This document shows positions 1 through 5,102 of a DNA stretch of 5,102 bases, one piece after another. Source of the DNA: an uncultured Selenomonadales bacterium. Its GTDB lineage: Bacteria > Bacillota_C > Negativicutes > Selenomonadales > Selenomonadaceae. The DNA lies in contig CALGGX010000581.1 in assembly GCA_937916025.1 (NCBI GenBank), forward strand, positions 1 to 5,102, written 5' to 3'. A program made the position numbers and the translations under genes. The notes beneath the pieces are model-generated. The model was not told the DNA's origin. It searched no databases and worked only from the letters and a program-made list of their open reading frames with translations. Each line of letters opens with the position of its first letter. The first letter of the stretch is position 1.

Positions 1-342
1 GCTCAAGCCGCCGTAAGTCAACGCCGCCGCGCCGAGAAGCACTGCCAAAAGCGCGCGTTGCTCGCCGAGCAGATCCATGATCTTTCCGGCAATCGCCGAG
101 GCCAGTCCGCCCGTCTCCATCAGTTTCGCGAAAATCGCGCCGAATAAAAATACCGGATAATAGGTCTTTGTGTACTCCGCCAGTCGAGTCATGTAGAGCT
201 CGCTGTAGATCGGCATGATTTCAAATTCGCTGAGGATCGCCGAGAGTACCGCAAAAAACGGCGCGATCAAAATGATCGACCAGCCTCGGTACGCGAACAT
301 CATCAGACCGACGATTGATACACCGATACAAAATGTCTCCAA
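1..342 (-). CDS. GntP-family permease, N-terminal part (gene runs off the left edge)
   Basis: An open frame of 114 codons continues past the window edge without a stop. The protein is hydrophobic. A short first helix (about residues 5-17) is followed by Y-R-G-W and a second helix (22-37). A third hydrophobic stretch carries F-L-F-G-A-I-F-A-K-L-M-E (65-76), and a fourth ends in L-T-Y-G-G (108-112). These are, from memory, the N-terminal hallmarks of the GntP/gluconate:H+ symporter family of inner-membrane transporters for sugar acids and related carboxylates; the substrate cannot be told from this part. I chose the TTG at 342 because it keeps the whole first helix and an in-frame stop lies a few codons upstream. 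ATG codons at 303 and 300 are alternatives but lack a ribosome-binding site and would cut into the first helix. The gene follows a terminator and has its own promoter, so it is probably not part of the upstream operon. The family is fairly sure, the start less so. Confidence 0.8.
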   Translation of the reverse strand, partial: METFCIGVSIVGLMMFAYRGWSIILIAPFFAVLSAILSEFEIMPIYSELYMTRLAEYTKTYYPVFLFGAIFAKLMETGGLASAIAGKIMDLLGEQRALLAVLLGAAALTYGGLS

Positions 343-380
343 CCTTAAACACCGCCTGTCATTTCAGATTTGAATTTTTT

Positions 381-409
381 TTGCATGATATCATTACGAC
401 GCTTGCATG
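381..409 (-). promoter_or_regulatory. Candidate operator: direct repeat of TTGCATG over the promoter
   Basis: The heptamer TTGCATG occurs at 381-387 and again at 403-409 on the plus strand (CATGCAA in the transcribed direction). The copies are 22 bases apart, about two turns of the helix, so both lie on the same face of the DNA. One overlaps the -10 element and the other the -35 element. A perfect ten-base palindrome, ATGATATCAT (385-394), also covers the -10. Such an arrangement fits a repressor site for the permease gene, but no regulator is visible and chance is possible. Confidence 0.3.
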
Positions 410-413
410 GCAA
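385..413 (-). promoter_or_regulatory. Sigma-70-type promoter for the GntP-family permease gene
   Basis: Read on the minus strand, TTGCCA (413-408) and TATCAT (390-385) are separated by exactly 17 bases. Each hexamer differs from the consensus (TTGACA, TATAAT) at one position. The predicted transcript start falls near 378, giving a leader of roughly 35 bases before the TTG start at 342. The promoter sits directly after the terminator of the upstream ABC operon, which supports a new transcription unit here. Confidence 0.7.
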
Positions 414-415
414 AC

Positions 416-444
416 AAAAAAGCCGCCCGACAATCGGAAGGCTT
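416..444 (-). terminator. Rho-independent terminator of the ABC transporter operon
   Basis: On the minus strand AAGCC (444-440) pairs with GGCTT (424-420). After one mismatch, TCCGA (438-434) pairs with TCGGG (430-426), including one G-T pair, around a TTG loop. The stem runs directly into a series of T residues ending at 416. The element starts 8 bases after the stop codon of the second ATPase gene, as expected for the end of the operon. Confidence 0.88.
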
Positions 445-451
445 CAATATT

Positions 452-1399
452 TTACATTGGATAATGACACGCGACGAAGTGATTCGGCTCGATCTCTCGA
501 AACGTCGGCTTCTCTTTCTGACAAAGCTCTTGACAATGCACGCAACGATTTTGGAACGGGCAGCCGCTCGGCATATCGAGCGGGCTCGGAATATCGCCGG
601 GCAGAATTTCGATGTACTCGTTCTTCGATTGATCGGTCGAAAAGACTGCCTTCAGCAATGCGCGAGTGTAGGGATGGCGCGCGGAGTTGAGTTTGTCGCC
701 GTCGAGCTTCTCCATCATGTTTCCGAGATACATCACCGCGATGCGATGGCTGAACAAACTCACCAACGCCATGTCGTGGCAAATGAAAATGTAAGTGATG
801 CCCTTTTCGCGCTGAAGTTTGACGAGCAGTTTGATGATCGTATCCTGCACCGAAACGTCGAGCGCGGACGTTGCCTCGTCGCACGCGATCACTTCCGGCT
901 CCAATGCCAACGCTCGAGCAATTGCAACTCTCTGTCGCTGACCGCCGCTCATGTTGTTCGGATACCGATCGACGAAGTCCGGCGGCAATTCGACCAGCGT
1001 CAACAATTCGCGCGCCTTTGCATCGATCTCGTTTCGTCCGATCAGATCGAAATTCAACAGCGGCTCGCAAATGATGTCGCGGATTTTCATTTTCGGATTG
1101 AACGCCGCCGTCGGATCTTGAAACACCATCTGAATTCGGCGGTAATTTTGTCGCTTCGCCTCGCCCGTCAATTGCGTGATGTCCTCGCCGTGAAAGACAA
1201 TCCGTCCGCTCGTCGGCGATTGCATGTTCATGATCGCTTTCAACAGAGTCGTCTTGCCGCAACCGCTCTCGCCCACGATTGCAACCGTCTCGCCGCGCCG
1301 GACATTGAATGAAATATCGTCGCATGCAGTCAAAAACTTGCCGCCCGATACAGGGAAATTCTTCGTCAAGTGCTCGACGCTCATAATGATATCAGACAT
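452..1399 (-). CDS. ABC transporter ATP-binding protein, OppF/DppF type (peptide/nickel importer family)
   Basis: This 315-residue protein is a complete cytoplasmic ATPase of the peptide/opine/nickel uptake family. It should pair with a second ATPase to power a two-permease importer. The Walker A motif is at 43-51 (G-E-S-G-C-G-K-T-T), the Q-loop glutamine at 94 and the signature S-G-G-Q-R at 151-155. Walker B ends in C-D-E at 173-175, the D-loop S-A-L-D is at 178-181 and the H-loop histidine at 208. The tail (about 242-315) is the oligopeptide/dipeptide C-terminal domain, with H-P-Y-T at 242-245 and cysteines at 280, 286, 289, 293 and 311. In some family members such cysteines hold an iron-sulfur cluster. 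The length is normal for OppF/DppF. The ATG at 1399 has GAGGT 6 bases upstream. The gene follows the OppD-like gene across a 111-base repeat-filled gap and ends at a terminator. Peptide transport is the best guess; the actual substrate is unknown. Confidence 0.92.
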   Translation of the reverse strand: MSDIIMSVEHLTKNFPVSGGKFLTACDDISFNVRRGETVAIVGESGCGKTTLLKAIMNMQSPTSGRIVFHGEDITQLTGEAKRQNYRRIQMVFQDPTAAFNPKMKIRDIICEPLLNFDLIGRNEIDAKARELLTLVELPPDFVDRYPNNMSGGQRQRVAIARALALEPEVIACDEATSALDVSVQDTIIKLLVKLQREKGITYIFICHDMALVSLFSHRIAVMYLGNMMEKLDGDKLNSARHPYTRALLKAVFSTDQSKNEYIEILPGDIPSPLDMPSGCPFQNRCVHCQELCQKEKPTFREIEPNHFVACHYPM

Positions 1400-1405
1400 A
1401 GCATT

Positions 1406-1410
1406 ACCTC
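1406..1410 (-). promoter_or_regulatory. Ribosome-binding site of the OppF-like gene, at the edge of the repeat array
   Basis: GAGGT on the minus strand lies 6 bases before the ATG at 1399. It directly follows the last AATT of the heptamer array, so translation starts right at the repeat boundary and does not rely on coupling with the preceding gene. Confidence 0.75.
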
Positions 1411-1512
1411 AATTCGTAATTCGTAATTCATAATTCATAATTCATAATTGAAAGAGACGAGCTTTTAATTCCTAATTCCTAATTACGCATTACGCATTAC
1501 GCATTACGCATT
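1411..1512. repeat. Heptamer tandem-repeat array filling the gap between the two ATPase genes
   Basis: Three sets of 7-base units follow each other on the plus strand. AATTCGT occurs twice and AATTCAT three times at 1411-1445, ending in AATT at 1446-1449. AATTCCT occurs twice at 1467-1480, followed by AATT. ACGCATT occurs four times at 1485-1512. The last unit contains the TAA stop of the OppD-like gene (1513-1511), and one extra GCATTAC lies at 1401-1407 inside the translation-start region of the next gene. Short intergenic heptamer repeats are known from several bacterial groups, best described in cyanobacteria. No function is assigned to them here. Confidence 0.9.
1446..1470 (-). other. 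Stem-loop at the centre of the heptamer array
   Basis: AATTGAAAG (1446-1454) and CTTTTAATT (1462-1470) are complementary over nine positions, with one G-T pair, around a 7-base loop. The flanking AATT cores of the two repeat sets can extend the pairing with the same 7-base rhythm, leaving three-base mismatches between them. It has no T-run of a rho-independent terminator. In the mRNA it could act as a stability or processing element between the two ATPase genes, but this is inferred only from the sequence symmetry. Confidence 0.4.
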
Positions 1513-2302
1513 AAACATATCTCGTTCCTCCGATCTCGGGCACTGCGCGGAGCAGTGAGCGCGTGTATTCTGCCTGCGGATTTTCGATCACGTCTCGCGT
1601 CGCGCCGTACTCGACCACTCTGCCTTGGCTCATAACCATTAATCGATCGGAAAGATACGATGCCACGCCGATATTGTGCGTGACGATGATCATTGCCGCT
1701 CCCGAGCCGCGCGTGATAAACATCAATTCGCCGACGATCTGCGCTTGCGTCGTCACGTCCAACGCCGAGGTCGGTTCGTCCGCCAACAGCAATTTCGGCT
1801 GAAACGTGATCGCCATTGCAATCCCGACGCGCTGTCGCATGCCGCCGCTCAACTCGAACGTGTAGGAGTTTAAGATGTTTTGCGGATTCGGCAAATTCAT
1901 CAGCGTCAATTTCTCGACCGCCATATTATACGCCGCCGCCTTGTCGAGATCGCTGTGCGTTTGTATGTATTCGACGAACTGCTTGCCGATCGTGAACATC
2001 GGATTCATCATCGCGCCGCTGTCTTGGAAGATCATGGAAATGTCTTTGCCGCGAAGCGATCGCCAACCGCCGGTGTCGAGCTCGAGGAGATTGCGACCGT
2101 CGAAGACGATCGACCCGCGCGAGACATAGCCGCCGCCCGGCAACACATTCAGTAATGCGCGAATGACGGTCGTCTTGCCGGAGCCGGACTCGCCGACGAT
2201 CGCGAGGATTTCGCCTTCGTCGAGCGTCAAACTCACGTCCTCGACTGTCGGGCGCGGATTTTTGCCGTAAGAAATGTCGAGGTGTTCTATATTCAAAAGC
2301 AT
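1511..2302 (-). CDS. ABC transporter ATP-binding protein, OppD/DppD/NikD type
   Basis: The protein has 263 residues from the ATG at 2302. The frame also allows a GTG at 2314, but the ATG has AAGGTGA 8 bases upstream, whereas the GTG lies inside that site, so I prefer the ATG. Walker A is at 37-45 (G-E-S-G-S-G-K-T-T), the Q-loop glutamine at 93 and the signature L-S-G-G-M-R-Q-R at 151-158. Walker B is at 171-177 (L-L-L-A-D-E-P), the D-loop S-A-L-D at 179-182 and the H-loop histidine at 209. The protein ends soon after E-Y-T-R-S-L-L, so it lacks the cysteine-bearing C-terminal domain of full-length OppD/DppD (usually well over 300 residues). It is close in length to NikD/CntD-type ATPases of metal importers. 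It should form a heterodimer with the OppF-like ATPase encoded next. No permease or binding-protein gene is visible; the upstream neighbour is a restriction-modification specificity gene, with only 8 bases between its stop and this ATG. Function as an importer ATPase is firm, the substrate open (peptide or nickel-type). Confidence 0.9.
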   Translation of the reverse strand: MLLNIEHLDISYGKNPRPTVEDVSLTLDEGEILAIVGESGSGKTTVIRALLNVLPGGGYVSRGSIVFDGRNLLELDTGGWRSLRGKDISMIFQDSGAMMNPMFTIGKQFVEYIQTHSDLDKAAAYNMAVEKLTLMNLPNPQNILNSYTFELSGGMRQRVGIAMAITFQPKLLLADEPTSALDVTTQAQIVGELMFITRGSGAAMIIVTHNIGVASYLSDRLMVMSQGRVVEYGATRDVIENPQAEYTRSLLRAVPEIGGTRYV

Positions 2303-2310
2303 TGAGATTA

Positions 2311-2317
2311 TCACCTT
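2311..2317 (-). promoter_or_regulatory. Ribosome-binding site of the OppD-like gene, containing the stop codon of the specificity gene
   Basis: AAGGTGA on the minus strand matches the 3' end of 16S rRNA well and sits 8 bases before the ATG at 2302. Its last three bases are the TGA stop of the specificity gene. This decides the start of the ATPase gene and shows that the two genes are arranged for translation from one mRNA. Confidence 0.75.
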
Positions 2318-3333
2318 CCGAGGTATCGATTCAAAAGTTGTGCGATCAAATGTTTGACGTATTGTTCCATGTATGCGAAGTCCGGCGAGCCGTCGTCCGC
2401 AACAGGCAATAAAATTCGCTCGCGCCGCACCCGCACGTCGTTGATCTCGCGATTGAAACTGTACTTCTCGGTCAGCCGCCGCATCAACGTCGCAATGAAC
2501 AAACCGCTGTATCGATTAATCCGCGCGGATTCAAATGCCGTCACGTGATCGCTCGCAATGAACTCGTAAGAATGCCAAAACGCCTCGCCGACACTGCCGC
2601 TGTTTGCAACCGTCAAGCAATTGCTGAAAGTCCGAGTGCCGCTCGTGTTGCCGATAAAGCCGTCGATGCCGTTATTCGTCGCCGTCGATGACACGTACGG
2701 CTTATCGCCCGCAATGTGATCGGCGGTCTTGAGACGCTTGCCGCGCCGAATGCGATCGAAAATATCTCGGACGGCGAACGATCGCCACGTAAATTTTCTC
2801 TCCCCACCCCCCTGTGCTGGTGAATCGATCAACTCCGCGCGGCACCGATCGAGATATTGCCGAACGAGTCGTGTCTCGCGCTCGCGTACGAATTGTTCCA
2901 TGAACTCGAAGTCGGGAGTGCCGTCCGTCGTCACGGGCAGAAAAATGAATTGCCGTCGCATTCTCGCCGTGCTGAATTTGTAGCCGTAACTGTATTTGTC
3001 TCGTTGCGCAGTAATTTGATTGGCAATGAAGCGTGCCGCCGCCGCCCCGACAAAATGCGGACGCAATTTCCGACAGTCGTTCGAGTATAATGCGGCGTAC
3101 GGATGATAAAACGCGAAGCCGACCGAGCCGTTGCTGTTGACCGACAGACATCTCGTCTCGAGCGTGCTGTTGTTGTTGGCAACGAAGCCGGTGACGCCGT
3201 TTCTTTGCGCCGACGCCGAAATGTACGGAATGTTGCCTTTAACGCGTTCGTCTTCATTGATATTTTGCCCGGATTCAATATCGGCAACATCGGCGATCAA
3301 AAACTTCTTCCACTGCCGCCCTTCGAGTTGCAT
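2311..3333 (-). CDS. DNA specificity subunit of a restriction-modification system (HsdS / BcgI-B-like)
   Basis: The protein (340 residues from ATG 3333) chooses the DNA sequence that the partner methyltransferase/nuclease acts on. It consists of two similar halves offset by about 177 residues. Target-recognition domain 1 covers about 8-135 and contains P-Y-I-S-A-S-A and N-G-S-V-G-F-A-F-Y. A conserved helix follows (about 140-168), then a Ser-Pro/Gly-rich linker (171-178). Domain 2 covers about 183-310, with P-Y-V-S-S-T-A, N-S-G-S-V-G and A-S-D-H-V-T, and is followed by a second helix (317-338). Each half ends in a matching block, T-P-D-F-E-F-M-E-Q and S-P-D-F-A-Y-M-E-Q. This is the Methylase_S architecture. 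The size is close to what I recall for BcgI-B and shorter than most Type I HsdS proteins. A TTG at 3336 directly precedes the ATG; either way the gene overlaps the methyltransferase stop (TTGA or TGATG). Only a weak purine-rich site precedes it, which suggests translational coupling. Confidence 0.9.
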   Translation of the reverse strand: MQLEGRQWKKFLIADVADIESGQNINEDERVKGNIPYISASAQRNGVTGFVANNNSTLETRCLSVNSNGSVGFAFYHPYAALYSNDCRKLRPHFVGAAAARFIANQITAQRDKYSYGYKFSTARMRRQFIFLPVTTDGTPDFEFMEQFVRERETRLVRQYLDRCRAELIDSPAQGGGERKFTWRSFAVRDIFDRIRRGKRLKTADHIAGDKPYVSSTATNNGIDGFIGNTSGTRTFSNCLTVANSGSVGEAFWHSYEFIASDHVTAFESARINRYSGLFIATLMRRLTEKYSFNREINDVRVRRERILLPVADDGSPDFAYMEQYVKHLIAQLLNRYLGR

Positions 3334-5102
3334 CAATTCTTCTTCATTCGGCGGAGCATTTTTTTTTGATCGCCGTCGAAGAGATGCCCGCGCCCGTGCA
3401 CGATCATATTGAACTCGAACGTGAGGTAATCGGCGATCGTCTTCTCGAAATCCGCCTCTGTCGGCAGTTCGTCATTGTAATAATAGAACGAGTGCAGCCA
3501 TTCGTCGTCGGCTTCAATTGTCGTTTCGACCATGAATTTCGACGGCACATCATCAATCTTGCCGCGCCAACAATCGAGCAGATATTGCTTGCGATCTTTC
3601 GCGCGCTCGGTTTCGATCAGCCCGAGATGTTTCTTTACTTCAAAGCCGTCGTCCTCGAAGTTGATGAACTTGACCGGTTTGTCGGGCGGGTGCGGTTTGC
3701 CTGCCGTGAACACCGCCGCGCACGGCACGGTTCCAATCCGATAGAACGTGTTTTTGTTGAGATTGATCACGCCTTCGAGCGTGTGATGTTGCAAAATCTC
3801 GCGCTTGATTACTTTGTCGTCTTTCGTCTTGCCGATCATCGCCGAAACCGGAACGATCACCGCCGCGCGTCCGCCGCTCACAATCGAGTTAAGCAGTTGG
3901 CGAATAAATCGCAACTCCGAAAGATGCGCCGTCTCCTTCTTCTTCGCTTGAGAGTAAGGCGGGTTCATCAAACCGACAGTCACTCCGCCGCCGAGCAATT
4001 GCAATTCGCCTGCAGTTTTCGACAGGAAATCGGCGCAGAGCAGGTTGCTTTGACCGTCGCCGCGCAGGATCATGTTCGTCGTTGCGATTGAAAACATGTC
4101 GTCGCGGACTTCAATGCCGTGAATTTGCGATTGCTTGATCCGATCACGCTCGCCGGACGATTTCGCCGCCTCAAGCATGCGATGCATTGCGGCAATCAGA
4201 AAACCGCCCGTGCCGCAACATGGATCGAACACCACATCATCCGCGCGGAGCTCGACGAGATCGCAAAACAGCTCGGTTATATGTCGCGGAGTGAGGACGA
4301 CGCCGAGCGATTGCCCGTCGCCTCCGGAATACGAAACGAACTCGCCGTAAAACCGCCCGAGATAATCCTCCGGCGAGTTTTCGACAACCGCATCGTAAAT
4401 GTAAGTCTCGATGTACTCGGTGAAGAATCGTAACGGCGTCTTGCCGAGGCTTTTATTGATCGTATTGAGCAACGGTCGATCCTTGATCAGAGTGAATTGA
4501 TTGAGTACCTGCTGCTTTTTGACTTCGGGATGCACGCGCGCGCGACTCAAGTGATTTTCGAGATGCTCAAAAATTTTTGTGCCGTCGTTTTTGATCGAAT
4601 CGCCCGTCAACAGATCGAAGTGAAAACCGAACGGCTTCTCGGCGAGCGCGAGCAGAATTGCCGAGACGACGAGCGGCTTCTCGTCCTCGCCCAGCTGACC
4701 GTAATTGCGAAGATGCTCGTGCAGTTCTTTTGCCCGATTGATGATCGTCTTAAGCTCGATATCGCGCTCCGACTCCTGCCCGCACACCATGCGCAGATAA
4801 TACGCGTCGATGTTTTCGGCAGTGAAGTTTTTGAATGTCTCGACCGTCGGCAACTCTTTGATGCCGTCGCCGCCGACAAACACCGGCTTGATGATGTGAT
4901 GTTTTCGATCGCCGACATTGCCGAAGGCGAAGATTTTTTTGTAAGTCGAGCCTTCGATGATCTTCTTCGCGTAAAACACCGCCCCGTTGACGGCGTAATG
5001 TTTCGTTGCATCGATTGATTGATCGATCTTGCCGTCCGCGCGGCCCATCAGAGCCTTGCCGTAGTTCTCAAACTGAGGCACGCCGAAGGGCTGCTCACCT
5101 GC
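3333..5102 (-). CDS. N6-adenine DNA methyltransferase subunit (HsdM / BcgI-A-like), 5' end beyond the right edge
   Basis: It transfers a methyl group from S-adenosylmethionine to adenine at sites chosen by the specificity subunit encoded next. Numbered from a GTG at 5081, L-T-P-R-H-I is at 263-268 and motif I, D-P-C-C-G-T-G-G-F-L, at 286-295. An acidic binding segment, I-H-G-I-E-V-R-D-D-M, is at 320-329 and the catalytic N-P-P-Y at 373-376. This is the gamma-class order (binding motif before catalytic motif). Residues 25-55 (Y-A-V-N-G-A-V-F-Y-A-K followed by a hydrophobic strand) resemble the part just after the catalytic core of a PD-(D/E)XK nuclease domain in fused nuclease-methyltransferases. 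The frame stays open for 7 codons upstream of the GTG to the edge, so that GTG is probably internal; an ATG at 5048 would be later still. Near the 3' end a run of nine A residues (3367-3359) precedes the stop. Methyltransferase function is certain; a nuclease activity in the same chain is inferred. Confidence 0.93.
   Translation of the reverse strand, partial: AGEQPFGVPQFENYGKALMGRADGKIDQSIDATKHYAVNGAVFYAKKIIEGSTYKKIFAFGNVGDRKHHIIKPVFVGGDGIKELPTVETFKNFTAENIDAYYLRMVCGQESERDIELKTIINRAKELHEHLRNYGQLGEDEKPLVVSAILLALAEKPFGFHFDLLTGDSIKNDGTKIFEHLENHLSRARVHPEVKKQQVLNQFTLIKDRPLLNTINKSLGKTPLRFFTEYIETYIYDAVVENSPEDYLGRFYGEFVSYSGGDGQSLGVVLTPRHITELFCDLVELRADDVVFDPCCGTGGFLIAAMHRMLEAAKSSGERDRIKQSQIHGIEVRDDMFSIATTNMILRGDGQSNLLCADFLSKTAGELQLLGGGVTVGLMNPPYSQAKKKETAHLSELRFIRQLLNSIVSGGRAAVIVPVSAMIGKTKDDKVIKREILQHHTLEGVINLNKNTFYRIGTVPCAAVFTAGKPHPPDKPVKFINFEDDGFEVKKHLGLIETERAKDRKQYLLDCWRGKIDDVPSKFMVETTIEADDEWLHSFYYYNDELPTEADFEKTIADYLTFEFNMIVHGRGHLFDGDQKKMLRRMKKN
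3359..3367 (-). other. A9 slippery tract near the 3' end of the methyltransferase gene
   Basis: On the minus strand the zero-frame codons are CAA AAA AAA ATG, giving an A-AAA-AAA heptamer in the register needed for -1 slippage. The -1 frame from here reads through TTG (3336) and ATG (3333) into the specificity gene with no stop between. One added A, by polymerase slippage or mutation, would have the same effect. I see no strong downstream stem-loop and no upstream Shine-Dalgarno-like stimulator, so programmed use is uncertain. Confidence 0.5.

Noticed and set aside
407..1312. A long plus-strand open frame of 301 codons opposite the OppF-like gene
   Set aside because: It lies antisense to codons carrying all the ATPase motifs, is rich in Arg and His as expected from reverse-strand reading of this codon usage, and shows no recognisable domain or ribosome-binding site.
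1386..1394. ATGATATCA at the start of the OppF-like gene, identical to part of the palindrome at the permease promoter (385-393)
   Set aside because: It is only nine bases long and part of the codons for the first residues of the OppF-like protein; a shared operator cannot be separated from chance.
1411..1512. Possible CRISPR array
   Set aside because: The units are only 7 bases long and directly adjacent, with no unique spacers and no cas genes nearby.
2056..2063. GCGATCGC, the cyanobacterial HIP1 octamer
   Set aside because: I see only this one copy in about 5 kb. Cyanobacteria that use HIP1 would show several, so it does not support a cyanobacterial origin despite the heptamer repeats.
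2303..2314. GTG at 2314 as the start of the OppD-like gene, giving a four-base overlap with the specificity gene
   Set aside because: The GTG lies inside the AAGGTGA ribosome-binding site that is ideally placed for the ATG at 2302, and the ATG gives a normal family N-terminus.
3366..4091. A plus-strand open frame of 241 codons opposite the methyltransferase
   Set aside because: It covers the reverse complement of the catalytic N-P-P-Y region and the C-terminal part of the methyltransferase. Its composition is that of a shadow frame, with no motif of its own.

Overview
All genes that I can support lie on the minus strand, so the window is described here from its right edge to its left, the direction of transcription. 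Base composition is roughly balanced and looks similar in all five genes by eye, with no obvious island of foreign composition. The organism is a bacterium. The closest lineage cannot be fixed from this sequence. A GntP-type permease, Opp/Dpp-type ATPases and AATT-based heptamer repeats would suit an anaerobic Firmicute such as a Negativicute, but that is only a weak guess.

Right half (5102-2311): a two-gene DNA restriction-modification module. The first gene is an N6-adenine DNA methyltransferase of the HsdM / BcgI-A type, open to the window edge. The second is a two-domain specificity subunit of the HsdS / BcgI-B type. The methyltransferase has a long N-terminal part that resembles the tail of a PD-(D/E)XK nuclease domain. 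The specificity protein is about the size I recall for BcgI-B. Together these suggest a Type IIB-like enzyme in which one chain cuts and methylates and a second chain reads the DNA. The two genes overlap in a TTGA/TGATG junction. A run of nine A residues 23 bases before the stop forms an in-frame A-AAA-AAA slippery heptamer; a -1 slip there would fuse the two proteins without meeting a stop. This is the most interesting feature of the window.

Middle (2302-452): two ABC-transporter ATPases of the peptide/nickel importer family, an OppD/DppD/NikD-like protein and an OppF/DppF-like protein. The ribosome-binding site of the first ATPase gene contains the stop codon of the specificity gene, so the transporter genes appear to be co-transcribed with the restriction-modification genes. 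No permease or substrate-binding gene is visible. The 111-base gap between the two ATPase genes is almost entirely heptamer tandem repeats of three types around a central stem-loop. The run ends in a clear rho-independent terminator just after the second ATPase gene.

Left end (413-1): a new transcription unit. A near-consensus promoter with a 17-base spacer, flanked by a repeated TTGCATG, drives a GntP-family permease gene that runs off the left edge. No RNA gene, CRISPR array, insertion sequence or plus-strand gene is supported.
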